A stretch of DNA of 64,000 nucleotides from Litomosoides sigmodontis (taxonomy: Eukaryota; Nematoda; Chromadorea; Rhabditida; Onchocercidae). This document shows positions 39,663 through 52,675 of the stretch, in pieces. Within the stretch, counting starts at the first letter, position 1; the number at the start of each line of letters is the position of its first letter. The DNA lies in contig OY718803.1 in the NCBI GenBank assembly GCA_963070105.1, positions 1,675,007 to 1,739,006 on the forward strand, in the 5' to 3' direction. Made by a program: the position numbers and the translations under genes. Under the pieces are notes generated by a model. It had not been told where the DNA came from. It saw nothing but the letters and a program-made list of their open reading frames with translations, and did no database searches.

Positions 39663-42375
39663 GCGACTTGTCTTTGTAACGGTAGCAGTGAAATTTCGAA
39701 AACTTTTGATGTGTATCATCGAACTGTCAAACATTTCTGCTTTTTGCTTTAATCAAATAATTTCAAATTTCACGTGATCACTTCTAACACACTCTCAAAA
39801 ATATGAACGTGCATCACTACCATTTAACTACTTAAATCATTACTTAGTTGATTAGAAGAATGCTAAGTCCAAATTTTACTTCACTTCCTTCCTCAAACAC
39901 TTCCAAAAATGTGAACGTGCATTATTATCACTTTCCCATTTAGATCAAAGGTTAGCTTAGGAGTAGCTTAATTTATCTATGCTTTATTAAGCGATTGCTG
40001 ACGACAACAGACTGGCGATAGTGTGTGAGCACCATCCATTCCCTTCTTAATTATAATTTCTGAACTGATAATATATGCGTGTAATCTTTAGGTACACTTT
40101 TAGGTACTAATAAATAACTTCGTTCATTTGAGATTTTGTAAATCAAAAACTCTGATAAGCACTACTAATAATAGTTAATTACAATGATTAGACAATTATC
40201 ACAATGATACAATCGTAGTAGCATCGTTCTCGTTCATCCATAAATCATTAAATAAATAAATCGCTTTGCACTCTTTAACGAATTTCCACTTCGCATTTGT
40301 CTTTTGATAATTTAAAAATAACTATTTACAAGATGTTATTTGCTATAAATCTTTTCAGTTCTCTTCATCAATGATAGACAAAATGAAAAAAAAAAATTCA
40401 TCAGAATGTTTTCTCGATGAAATTTGCATGATTCTATGTCAGTGAAACAAAAAAAAAAATTGTGTTGTCGATGCAAAACAAAATAAGTATTACATTAAAT
40501 ATCAAATTAATCAAAAGAATTAAATTTCAAACGAGTTATTTTTGTTGTCGTAGCGTTCAACAAATAAAATGTTTTACAAATTCAATAGGATAATTTTCAT
40601 TGCAAATGAGAAAGCGTCATCATCTTCTAAGTCTAATTCTACCAAACATTCATAAAATTAAATTAAAAAATTTCGTTTCCTCTATTCACTTCACATTCAT
40701 CAACGCTACTTTAACATTCTCAACATGTACATTAACAATAGAAACAGTGTTTGAGAACGTTAATTGAATCATTTGTTTGCTTGTCGTTTTTTTTTCCTTA
40801 TTTCTTCAACCTCATGAAATCGATCAAATCAAATCAATCTTTTCTTCAAAAAAAAAAAAAAAAATCCGCTACTTTAAACATTGGCAATGTGTAAGCTTGC
40901 AATAATCAAACGATTTATTCATCCGGAAAGAGTCTTTGCCGGATGAAAAAGATAAAACGACCAATTCAGTCGTATATTTTCTTTCCTTTAAAGTGAAACA
41001 GACAATGACAAACAATCATTTTCCTTTTTATCTCATGCACGACACGGTATAAAAAACAATTAAAACCAATTCAAATCTGGTCGGGAAGAAATTATCATCA
41101 ATACAAAATTCGAAATTATTTTCTTAATTTTATATAAATTATTACTGCATATATGTATTTCAGCATTCATTCATCAACGAATAGCATACACTGTAACACA
41201 CATTTATCATTCCATCGTTTCTGATATTTGAATGAATTCACTGAACGAGATCTTTTCAAACAATGTAATAGTATCACAGAAAATTTATTCGATCAACATC
41301 ACTTTACAGTTTCACGTCATAAACCTCTGTCTTTTGGTTTTTTTGAAAAAAAAAAACATTTTAGAAAAGTTGAATTGACCTAAATCATGACGACTAAATT
41401 TAACAAGTGAAATCACAAACATTAATTAGAATGCAAAATGTAATAGAGCACTGGTACTATCAACCGCAGGACACGAAGAATAAATCAAATAGTTTTAAGG
41501 CACTAAAACTTATCTCTTCTTAGCAAACGATAATCTTCATTAAAGATGAATGCACTGAAGAATATTTTGGTAGTTAACACTACAAATTCTACGCGGATAT
41601 ATGATGTTGTGCCAAAAAACAACAATTTATCACAATCAAATTTTTTCTATTTAAGACCTATAAAAAAAAATATGAAAGAATTTTAGTCCAGAAATCCTTT
41701 GCAGTCCTGATAAATCCTTAAGCAGAATTATGTAACAAAATACAAAAAAAAACACACTCGTGAGCAAGAACATTGAATTGGACTCGAGGATGAAAAAAGA
41801 AAAATATAACACCGAATATTGGATCGCATGTCAAATAATTACTCCGACTACACTCACATTCAATGAGTACAACTCTGCAAGAACTTTTTAGCCGAAACTC
41901 TTCTATTTTTAGGCGTCGGACCCGCCACTGTTAAAATCTTAAGCTACTACATTCTTTATAACAAACGAGAATTTAATGAGTCACCTGCTTTCACCTGCTT
42001 CAAGTTAGCAGAAAAAATACAAATAACTAAAAAAACACAAAAGTCGGGCAAACAAGTATAAAGACTGCACATAAGTACAGTTTCACTTTAAAAGCTCCTT
42101 CCGTATTTTTCCTAATATTTTCGACTGAAGTAAACATCTCTTTGAATACGATCATATAAAGCTTTCCTACGTAAAACTGCTCTCTCGTTTATATATACAT
42201 AAGGGATAAAAACAGAAAACAACAACAACTGCTCTTTCCTGCCAATCATTACTCTATAACATGTGATACTAAGGAAAAATTCTGGATCTTGTTCGTAACT
42301 TTTGGCTTGCATCAAAAGTAAAGTTTGATGTATATTGAAAAATAAAAGTCTTTCGATGCCAACAGAAAAATTATA

Positions 42376-45300
42376 TTACAATGCCAGATTACCCTTTTGC
42401 ATGTGTACCTCAAGCACTTTCCATGCCACCTTTGGATTATACTCTTCCATATCACGGCACATCACCCATACATGATGAACACGTACTGGACTCTTCTGAA
42501 AATTCCAAAACAATTTAAAATTTCAAATACATGACGAACCAATCAGTTAATGTAAGGCGCTATATGTTTACACTGCTACGAAAAATGTAAAGCTATTTTA
42601 AAAAATTTTTCGTTTGACAATATAATAAGCAGCACAGTTTTGTTCATATAAACAATAAAATCGCATAATCTAGGCAGCAATTTTTTATATTATACAATCT
42701 CTTACGAAATTATTAACATACAAATGGTTAAGGATTCCTTGACTTTTTAGAAACAAATCTCAATTTCGACGAACTATATGAAGTTTTGCTTCCCATTAAA
42801 AGAAAACTCAGAATGTAAGTACTTACTGGATCACCTTCAACAACTTTCCCCTCCATATTTCTCACAACATTTACCATGTAAGCTTGAAATGTGATTATTA
42901 TCACTGGACCGTGTTCCATCATTTTACCAGTAACCATCTGAAATATTATTTTAAATATATTAAAGAATTAAAAAGTACATTTCTGCTAAAAAAGTATTCT
43001 TAGAAGGATTTTCCTAATTTCTATCATATTTACATTTTCCACCATATTTACAGGTTTTATAGTTACAGTAAAAGTACTTTCAAGTGGAAAGCAAAAGATC
43101 AACCTCATTATTTATTTCTTCATGTCTGGAATCTGAGAATACACAGCTTCATTTAATATGCAACCAAACAGAAATCAATAAGATATCTACCCAAATACAC
43201 GAGGAAACTACGAAACTATTTATACGGAAAGAAAGATGAACCTCAACCCCATCGATATCGATGACTCGGCTGTCTGCCGTACTAAAGTTCACCTTTTTGT
43301 ATTCATTGACAATTGCTGATAAAATGTTATAAGCCTGAAAACCAATAATTGATAAGAACTTTATTCGCTCAGATTTAACGAAACTTAAAAAATATGAAGC
43401 CCTAAAAAAATACAAAAAAGGGAAAATTTCCAGAGACAAACCCTTTCGTAGCACCAATCTTTGAGAATTTTCAAATCACCACGAATAAATGCTTCCAGAA
43501 CGTTTGGGATTATTTCCTTTTCGCAAAACCGCAACCATTCATTTTTATCGAAATTGGGATCAACTTTTTGAATTTCAGAAAGCACTTCTGATATTTCACT
43601 ATGACCTCCTGAATTTGAAGTTGTTTGGAATAAAGAATATAACTGCTTTTTCACCTCTCAAAGCTGTGGATATTAATTTGTTAAATAGTGCATCCGACAG
43701 GCTTTCTTCTACGATTCGATCTGGTAGTAATGAAGCTAAAAGAACATTGTGTTCTGCGACGGAATACCAACAGCATTAATACACATTCTACGAGATGATA
43801 CGGGATACCTATTCACCAATTTCAGTAAAAAATTTCAGAAAGCGCACCGAGTAATGAGGAAACTTTGTCAGTAAAACCCCGCATCATTCTCAGTGCCAAA
43901 TTGTCGCTTTCATCTAAACGCATCTTCCAGTCCAAAATTTCTACAAATCAGTAAAAAATTGCAACATTTATTCGACAGAATATATGGCAGTGAAAAATAC
44001 GAGTAGAATGAATAAAGTATTTAACCCTTTTAGCGCAAAGATTCCACAAGAAAAAGAGCAAAGATTTCACTTAAACTTCCTTGCAATTACACATTTGCAT
44101 TTTAACAGATAATACTTTAACAAAAAATAGCATTAAGCATACTGTTATAATAAATATTATTTTCGGAGAATGTTTTCCACCCAGCATACCATTTGGATTC
44201 TTTATGAAGCTCTACACCAGTTGCATTTCTGTAGAAATTTACATTTTAATGAAAAAGGACGTGTAGACTGAGTCACTCGACATGACAAAAATTTCATCAT
44301 ACAAAAAAGACCTAAAAAGCCGTAATTGCCATTTTCATTCATTCAGGTTCACTACTACGTTATTCCAGAAGATATTTTATTTGTAAGAGGTAGTACCAAA
44401 CCTTCCTGCACTTTCATGGTTAATGCAAATAATTCAAACACAGAGTGCATGGAACCCTGCTTTAGGCCAAATAAAGCATCTTGAACAATAATAATCAACA
44501 TAAATAATGGATTTAACCAATTAAAGAGACTTACGGATTAGCTTCCACAACTCGATCACTGTACGTAGAAAAAGACGCTGAGCGCATTCTTAATTGATCT
44601 GAAATACTTCTCCAATCTTAAAATAAATTACACATCTCCTAAAGATGAAACTAAATTTTTTTACAAAAAATTGCCAATGGAAAAGCATAATCAGTGCCAA
44701 ACAAGAGGAAATGTAACCTGGTCGAGTATACATCCGCACATCGACGATATTATCCACCTCATCTTTGATTACTTTCACTGACTGTAAAGTATTAAATTAA
44801 TTTAGTAATAGTGGCTCAAGAGAACAGTCTTAGTTTTGGCTCCCACAGGAAATCTTACTCAGCCAGCGGTCATGTTAAACCTAAATGCTCAAAAACTTTT
44901 AAACATTATGATTATGACCGTTCGATCATTATTGGTCGACAACTCAAATCTGCTACACTTCTTTGAAACTTATAAGATATCGGATCGTTGCGCCCGCATC
45001 CAAAAAAGCAAGAAAATGACTGTGTTAAATCTATGGACAGAAAATTGTGACACATATATAATGCATCAATATTTCATACACTTACTGAACTAACATTCTG
45101 ATACAATTGGTTGTCTCCAACTTGTTCTGCCAATTTCTCGATCATTTCTGCAGCGGCCTTCGCCTGCTTCAATACTTCTTCAGCAGCCAAAGAAAGCTTT
45201 TGCCCTGTTTCTGTTTTCTGCATTTCCATCGCCATCTATACAAAACAGATAATTTTTATGATAATCTTGCTCCAACAAACCTTTTTACTTTGCCTGCACA

Positions 45301-46628
45301 AGGAAAAATATGCTTATCGCAATTAGTTCTGATTCAATAGATCATTATCAATAAAACCCTTACCACGCAAAAATCGTAAAATTAAGAAAACAAAACAACT
45401 TACTCTTGATACATGGTTCCGAACTTCGCTGATTTTATTTTGAATAATTTGTGAACTCTTCATAGTTTCCTTTTCGATCAATTCCTGTAATATTTAGTGA
45501 TTCCCGCCAGTGATCCATCCATTGAAATGATACACAAAGGCGATCATGACACTAATAATAACTTATTTTCTAAAACAATGACTGCCAAAAAAGCATTTGA
45601 AGAAAATAAAACTCACAAATTTTCTTCTGGCTTCTTTAAGAGCTTCACTATCATTCAAACTCTTCAACCTTTCATCCAATTGTCGTCTATTTTCCTGAAA
45701 AAATTGATGATAAATACTATGAACACAGTGAAAGATTTTGATAGAGTATCGATAAGTCACAAAATAGCCGGTTGAATAGAGATATTTGTTAATGTTAGCA
45801 AGTATTATACTATAAATTACTAGTTAATTACACGATATGAAAAAAAGGTCCTTCGTTCTACAAAAAAGTTAATATTTTCTACATCATTCCCAACCACGTA
45901 TTTATCGATACTACAATGACAAACTGAAAATAATGCAGTAATCTTGTGAAGCTGTTAAAAAGGATATTAACTAATCAGTGGCCTTCAATGTGCTTTTACT
46001 ACATGGAATTTCAACAGTCGCTTTACAGAGAAGTAAAAGGTGCAGAAAAATTCACCTGTAATTCTTTATTTTTCTCAAATTCTTCTCGTATGTTATCCAA
46101 TAAGTTCTTTAAAAAATTTCTAGGCCTTGACTGTTGCTGCCCTTGTTGTGAGAAATATCGTACTGATTCAAACGATTGCTGAAAAAACAACAGGATAATT
46201 GCTCATTTAAAGACAAAACACCTATCCTGTGGTATCAAAATTCCGCGTTTTTGATAATGGACTAAAGTAAGCGAGGTAGACATTCATAAAATATTAAAGA
46301 AATCCTTTAAGTAACAAATTCTTTTTAGACTACATGAAATTCTGTGCTTATTAGACAAGCGAACCCCATTTGAAACCATTTTTAAAACCTCATGTTTAAA
46401 GTAAAACATCCAAAAAGCCCATTCTTTTAGTGTCTCATTCCGCAAAAAAGCAACACGTTAAATCAAATTTGATACAATAAAAAAAACTTCAGTATTCGAA
46501 AAAACCTCTATTGGTGTATAAGTTATTCTTAAAGTCGGCGGCGCACGAACAAAAGTTTGCGGCATAAACATATTTCTCCGCCGGTGCAAATTCCATAATA
46601 TCCGACTTGGCTGCGCTATCCGTTTCAT
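42376..46628 (-). CDS. TIMM44: Mitochondrial import inner membrane translocase subunit TIM44
   Basis: Matrix-side scaffold that tethers mtHsp70 to the TIM23 channel and drives preprotein import. Exons in coding order: 46506-46628, 46056-46178, 45617-45694, 45404-45484, 45086-45235, 44718-44781, 44535-44598, 44143-44228, 43848-43940, 43655-43735 (possible cassette), 43442-43608, 43242-43334, 42827-42937, 42376-42495. All phases agree: 477 residues, or 450 without the 81-nt exon (human 452). The N-terminus is basic and Arg-rich (MKRIAQPSRILWNLHRRR), as expected for a mitochondrial presequence. Motifs: RNFLKNLLDNIREEF, DSEALKEARRKF, LHKESKWYAGWKTFSENN, KMRLDESDN, FCEKEIIPNVLEA, LKDWCYE, GKMMEHGPVIIITFQA, VVEGDP. 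The ATG is preceded by TTTTTGTAG, a possible trans-splice acceptor. The intron after the cassette is only 46 nt. Confidence 0.95.
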
Positions 46629-48424
46629 TATTTTTCTACAAAAATAACGCTTTAAATTTATCGATAAGCCTCTTAGAATTTTAATTAAACCAAGTCTAGA
46701 ATCCAGAGACAACTATCTTTCTAGAACCAAACTTAACAACCAAATGCATCATAATTTAAGTACAGTGCTTGTTTCAAAACCCAATAATAAAAATTTATAA
46801 AAAAAAACAGCTGACAGAATGAGGCTTTCCTCTCTCACATAGCCATACATTACGCCCTGATCTCCTACATCTTCACCTACCTCTGTAGCTCTGTTATTTA
46901 ACTGTACATGCGGTAAATAAACTTCAATTTAAAATTAACAGTACCTATCACAAATTAAAATGGTCTTTTGTAAAACTAAAAATTATTGTGAAATTTAAAA
47001 AAAAACGAAATTATTTTCATCACTCATACATGTGAGATCTGATTTCCACCTCAGCCTTAAGGTTTACAACCTTATCCCATACACTCCCTCACGTACCGTT
47101 TCACTCCCTGATTGTCTCTCACAAAGCTACGCTCTTTTCCCAAATTTATTTTACTAATTTTTACCTAAATAGTTCAATTAATCTAATTCCGTACACAAAA
47201 GTTATTAGAGAAGGCGCTGCGGTTTAAGCGCGAATAGCCAAAAAAAAATTTTGGAATGTCAAACTTTTCGTACGTTAATGTGCACGTGTAGTGTTGTAGA
47301 AGTGATTTAATCCTGTGAATTCTCTGAAATACCTCTCCCTCACTTCCTCCAATATCAAGAAATTTTCAATGATTACTGTCAGCTAAAATTCCTGAACAAA
47401 CTGATAGCATCATTCGTCTTCCTTCTCATTCTTCATTCTATACGTAATTTTAGCATGCTATTTTACAAACCGAAACATTTTCCAGGTTATTTAGAAACAT
47501 GTGTAGCATATATTTTCCACTTCTATTCGCTATACTTTTGCAATGAAAAATGTTGAAATGCTGTGAAAGAATGCATAAAAAGAAAAAATTATTTTAAAAA
47601 AAAAAACAGAAATTTACTTCATACTAAAATGGCACTGCAGCAAATCTGTCGAGAAATACTTCTCAAAAAACAATATTATGAAGAAAATCAACGCAGATCA
47701 CATAGTACGTTGGAAGAAAGAAACCAGTAGTGCAGTGAAAAGTATAACAGACAAAACACACGTAATGCTTGTTGAAAAAATGCAACAACTTCCTCTCTTG
47801 AACAAGTGCAAGAATTTCATGCAAAATTTAGACTTTGAGATAGTTTAAACTCCGTGCGTTTTGCTTCATAATAAATCAACAAAGAAAGAAAGAAAGATTA
47901 TGGTAGAGCACCGATAAGTGCGGCAATGTTGATTGTGCACTGGATCATTCCTGAAATGGACGCCCCATATTTCATGACTTCAAAATTTGAGCTGCATAAA
48001 TTATAGTTTTTAAATGGGGATGAATGAAAAAGACTGAGGTTCATCATGTGCAAACAGTTAGAACAAAATGATGTACACATAACCAGTTGGTAAAAATATG
48101 ATAAAATCATGATGAAAGAGTTTCTAGTAAATTTCAAAATTAGAATTAAAAAACTACATTCTGGAAAGGCATCAGCGGTAAGGTTTTTTCTTTCGACGGT
48201 AGCTCCTATTTGTTTTTTATTTGAAAACAGCTTCTTCTTTATTAATCTATATTATCAAATCACTAAATTACCGAAAATAAAAAAAAATATCAACACTTTA
48301 CAAATCATTTGAAACCCTTTCTCCAGTCACAGAAAAAATGAAAAAGGAGCACAAGCAATTTTTAGTCATTTGTTATTACAAAACACCTCTTCAGGCAAAT
48401 CTTCAATAAATAAAAAAAAAATTA
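46629..48424. other. Intergenic region between ZDHHC and TIM44 genes
   Basis: About 1.8 kb, both flanking genes on the minus strand. It contains the presumed TIM44 promoter and ZDHHC 3' UTR. No exon, RNA gene or clear motif was seen. Confidence 0.6.
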
Positions 48425-51400
48425 TCAGCCAAAAACAATTTCGTAAGATCGTCGATCTAAACCACCAGCTGTACCATAATTCTTCACTATCACAGTCGGT
48501 TCAGGCTCAACAATTCCTCTCCGGTCAATTAAACTGAAAAAAGCAGCATTATTTGTTTGAAGACTATTTTTGCATGTCAGCTGTATTTGTATCACAACAC
48601 CGTAACGAATTAGTTGTTCGAAGTGGAATGGAATACGTTATTTTCACCAAAGCATCAAGCTTAGTTGCTTGGAGTTAATTCAAATACCTCCGTGCTAATT
48701 GCTATGCCACCATCTTACTGAAGAACGTTTTCAGTTTCCCAACTTTAAAATATTCCATCTGTATAACAAAAATGAGAAACACAGCTACGAACCTTGGAAG
48801 TTCCGGAGCACATAGTGTTCGAAAACAGTTAGAAAATATAGAACCAGTAGTATATGGGTTCTGTACATGCGGTAACCGTTTCGAATTAAATGTCCCTTTT
48901 ATATCTTCATTTGTTGTCTGATTCGTGAACAGCAAATATGTGTGAAAACCGGAAAGACCAAATATAGACCAAATGGAGAAAAAACATACTAAAGCAATTA
49001 CAAGTGATACAGGACTTTGTCTTACTGCACCCAGAAACGCATTCTCCGTTTGTGACACTGAAACAATTGAAACGCTCACTTTTACAAAAGATTGACTTAA
49101 AAAAACATAAAGGCAAACGAAGTATCAATTCTATTTAGTTTTTTTTTTTATCAAACAGCCTCAAAATAAGTGGCTTTAATCGTAACACTTACTAAGCTAT
49201 ATAAAATATTTAAACTTAGAATACTTGTATTTTTCTCTTACAAAATGTAACTTGAACATCAGTGGATATTAAAACAAGAGTACAATTTCCGAAATACTTA
49301 AGCCTAAAAAGTAAAGCCATATGCTGCAGATAAAAAGTTGGAAGTTCGACCAGAACCCAATGCAAGCATTAAAGATGAAGGTCTTAAACCCCTGGATGAC
49401 TCTTCCTCACCCCACTTAAAAGTGCACCTCTGAGCGTAACTTGACATTATCCAGCCACAAAACTGTCTACCATCACGAAGCGTAATTGCACCATGACTAG
49501 AAACGATAGGCATAACACAAATGAGGGAAGCAAAGCATACTGGAAAAAGCATTAGCCATATTCTTGAAGGAAACAAATGGAGTTAGGAAAAAGTTCGAGC
49601 CAACAGCGAAATCAAAACTACAGTTCCTATTTCAGTAACTAACTACAAGATCAGTGAATTATCCTTAAAATAATAATTTGTCTTCTTGGAGCAATTTTTA
49701 AAAGCTTGCAAACCATAAGACAAAAATATGCTCGTTAGAAACTTACATATGACAAGATGTAGACACACACATGTAAATACAAACAGTGTCAGCACGGTGA
49801 GTGATACAATAAAAAAATAAAAATGTCGATAATTTCGTTTTCCAACGCAATTGCCAACCCATGGACCTGTAAACGTACTGTTTTTATATAGTGTAAGAGA
49901 AATACCGAAAAAATGATTTTCTATTGGACAAAAAAATAGGGAATAAACTAGCAATGATGGTCGAAGTTCAAGATGCAGTTGTCGCACACGGAGCAATGAG
50001 ATGAACGCGGTGGACGAAACAATCGACAAGTGAAACAGTATTTCAATTTGACAAGTTGCCCATTAACGCGTACTGCTTTCGTTCGTGGTGGTGTTCGCAC
50101 TGCTTCCGACATATAACTACTTTCTGAAGCTTTCAGAGCGTACTAAAAAATATTTACAGTAAAATTTATTAAAAAGAAACTCTAGTTAGAACAAACCAAA
50201 CAAAATTCACACATTTAGCAAAATTTTTCGCTCTGCTAAGAACACAGGCTCAAGAATGGTGTGTTGCTAGGATGTAAATTAGTAGAATAGATTCAATATA
50301 AATAGGTTATTTCGACCATCTTAGAGAGAAGTAAGTTATATTCGAGAATGTACGCATGCGAAAAGCCGCACTTAATTATCACCAATCAGACGAAAACTAC
50401 TGTATTTACAAATTTGAGAATGAATCACCCTCAACATTTTGTCGATCAATTTCAATAGCTTCCAAATTTGTAGCCTTCGGTAGTATTCCCGGATCAGAAA
50501 AGGATGTTTTGAATAAATTAACTAGCACAAGACACAGCAATATTGCTGCAACTATTGGAACAGTAGGTGAGACGTTCCAAAATAGATACGGTGCGCTAAA
50601 TTATCATGCATTAAAATGGAAAATAAACAATGAGAATTATAGCCTACTGCTGAAACTTTTTTCTAGTCTCATTAAGCCTAAATCACTGCATCACAACTTC
50701 TATTATAGTAGTAGTGTGACTAATAATGCACTTGCGCAGCTTATAAAATATTAAGGTAAGATGCAAGCAAAAAATCTAGATTTTCATGATATGAAATGAG
50801 GGAAAAAAAGTATAAAATAATTCATTCAGATTAGCTAGTTTCTTCCAACTCTACAAAACATATTGCACTGCTTTGCGGTGGGGAAGAATTGAAAAATCAA
50901 GAAAAGTAAAATGACAGCATCCACCTTCATTTCATACCTTCTGGGATTTTTGAACTCCTTACGCTCTTCCAACTATTCATCTTTTTCTATCTAGGAAAAA
51001 CTTCAGCAAAAAAACTAACTCAAAGACAAAAAATAGACCCATCGTTCCAGTGATAACCATCAAAGTGAAGAAGAAGATGGAACTCTGTCGTGCCATAATG
51101 ATACGACCATCGCACCAAAATTGATTTCGACCTTGATGATATCGCCATTTACGTGTCCCAACCTTAGCAGTTGGTGACTCAATTGTTTCACAATCCATGC
51201 CTAATCCATTTAAGGGTCCTTCTCGGGTATTTTCCTGCTGTTTTGCAATCTATTAATATAGCAAATTTACTCATTCATTCAGGTCACTACACAATTCGAA
51301 CTCATATCATAATCCAGAAATTCGGGACTGATTTAGGCAAAATGATTTGATGATGGATGACAACTTAACTACGAAATTCTACCTATATTTCACTGCTTAT

Positions 51401-51721
51401 TCGAATAGCATGCTTCGATGATCCATGCAGTTAGTACTTTTAATAAGTGATAATTGATTGGGAAGGAAAAAGCTGTAAAAAGAAAGCACCAATTCATTGT
51501 TTTTTTTTTGCTTTTTCATCAAAATTGTTTCTGCAAAAAAAATCATTCATCTACATAATTTCATCATCACAAAAATTTTAATTCTAAAACATTTTTAGCA
51601 TTTAACAAATGGCATATAAATAGTAAATGCAACAAACCTTGAATTGTTTCATAAGCTCACAATACTGATGATGATGATGATGACGTCCTATGCAATCAAT
51701 TTCAAAACAGTACAATTTCAT
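48425..51721 (-). CDS. Palmitoyltransferase, ZDHHC9/14/18 type
   Basis: Four-pass membrane enzyme that S-acylates proteins, usually at the Golgi. Exons: 51638-51721, 51020-51249, 50436-50595, 49953-50142, 49747-49866, 48793-49057, 48425-48533; 385 residues, close to human ZDHHC18 (388). Motifs in order: [31 protein letters not shown], the Cys-rich domain [19 protein letters not shown] with DHHC at 219-222, [30 protein letters not shown], and the family tail SLIDRRG. The catalytic Cys222 codon is split T|GT by an intron that must begin with GC (T|GCTAGT at 49952). The first exon is chosen because MKLYCFEID to MKQFK splices in phase to IAKQQENT; it carries five consecutive His. A shorter form from the ATG at 51198 is possible. 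Divergent from the NME6-like gene. Confidence 0.94.
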
Positions 51722-52675
51722 GAAATGAGCAGTGCAAAAGAGCACTAAACCCATTCCACCTATAACCACACATTATTTTTTTTTTAACCTATAAGATCAA
51801 GTTTTATTTTTTCTTTCAAATATTCCAAATAAAAAAGAATGCATACGAAGGAAATGATTCAATAAATTTCCATCAACGATATTGAATTTTTCCTCTTCAC
51901 AACAGTATTATTTATTTATTTGAAACATTTCAACACACAGTATCACTCTAATCGATTAGACTAATCTAACTATGATCGATTAGACTTCTATACTGATTGC
52001 AATTCCACATACATGACTTATTAATCACATAAATCCCAAGTCCCAAGTCAATTTTACGAATGGAAGATGTTTTCACGTCAAGTAGGCGTACACAATGAAT
52101 GAGTGCTATCTTCATCAATAATCACACAATCATCGATGAAACACAGTCTATAGCGGTGGATTTTGGAAGAGAGAAATTCGTATGAAATGCTTAACCTCGG
52201 GAAACAATAATGAATCACTGAGAAATACCGGAATTTAAAGAGAAAGGGAGAGAGAGAGAGAAAAAAAAAACTTTGCAGTGAAATCGTCCAATATCATCGA
52301 CCACTTTTTTTCCAATACGAACATTTCACTCACACATTCACTCATCATAATATCATCCCACACGATGCTTACAAATCACGGACCGCGAAATTATTGAAAT
52401 GCGCTGCTACTCTACGATACGTTTACTTCTGTAATTTTGAGGAGGTTCTTATAGCTTTTGCAATTTTACTAATACATATTCAAATTTCGATTAATTCAAT
52501 TAATTTGATGGTTGTGTGTCGATGGAAAGAATGCATTCGCTTTCTCGTTTGTTTTATAGAATTATCAAAAAGTTTAAAAGTTCATTCTAACCTTTTTTTT
52601 CCTCCCTTTTGTTTTTTATGGAGTATTTCCAGTTGATGAAGCTAGGAGACAACGAAGAGAGCAAACGTAAAAGCA
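51722..52675. promoter_or_regulatory. Divergent intergenic promoter region, ZDHHC / NME6-like
   Basis: About 950 bp between two start codons facing away from each other, so it probably holds both promoters. Visible elements are a GA tract near 52245-52260, a repeated ATCGATTAGACT-like sequence at about 51950-51990 (two copies) and a run ending TATTTCCAG at about 52633, a candidate trans-splice acceptor for the plus-strand gene. No core promoter motif is clear. Confidence 0.45.

Larger units (their letters stand above)
34630..42375. other. Large intergenic region, no supported gene
   Basis: About 7.7 kb between the start of F-box gene B and the 3' end of TIM44. Contents: CT tract 34690-34712, GA tract 35653-35674, imperfect inverted repeat 35868-36000, GT array 36301-36398, a GC-richer block at 36600-36735 followed by a CA array to 36825 and diverged CA to 36900, nuclear-receptor-like half-sites at 37235-37329, GAA run near 39258-39282, GT array 39624-39660, and a pair of similar 19-mers near 39795 and 39903. 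No exon chain was found. Confidence 0.6.

Noticed and set aside
43609..43654. Extension of the TIM44 exon upstream (frame with LYSLFQTTSNS)
   Set aside because: It puts a stop in frame; a 46-nt intron ending TTCAAATTCAG restores the frame on both sides.
44400..44480. Apparent TIM44 exon (frame with SMHSVFELFALTMKVQE)
   Set aside because: It cannot join the upstream exon in phase. The true exon with LHKESKWYAGWK at 44143-44228 fits both neighbours.
50356..50754. 132-codon plus-strand frame
   Set aside because: Antisense shadow of ZDHHC exon 3.
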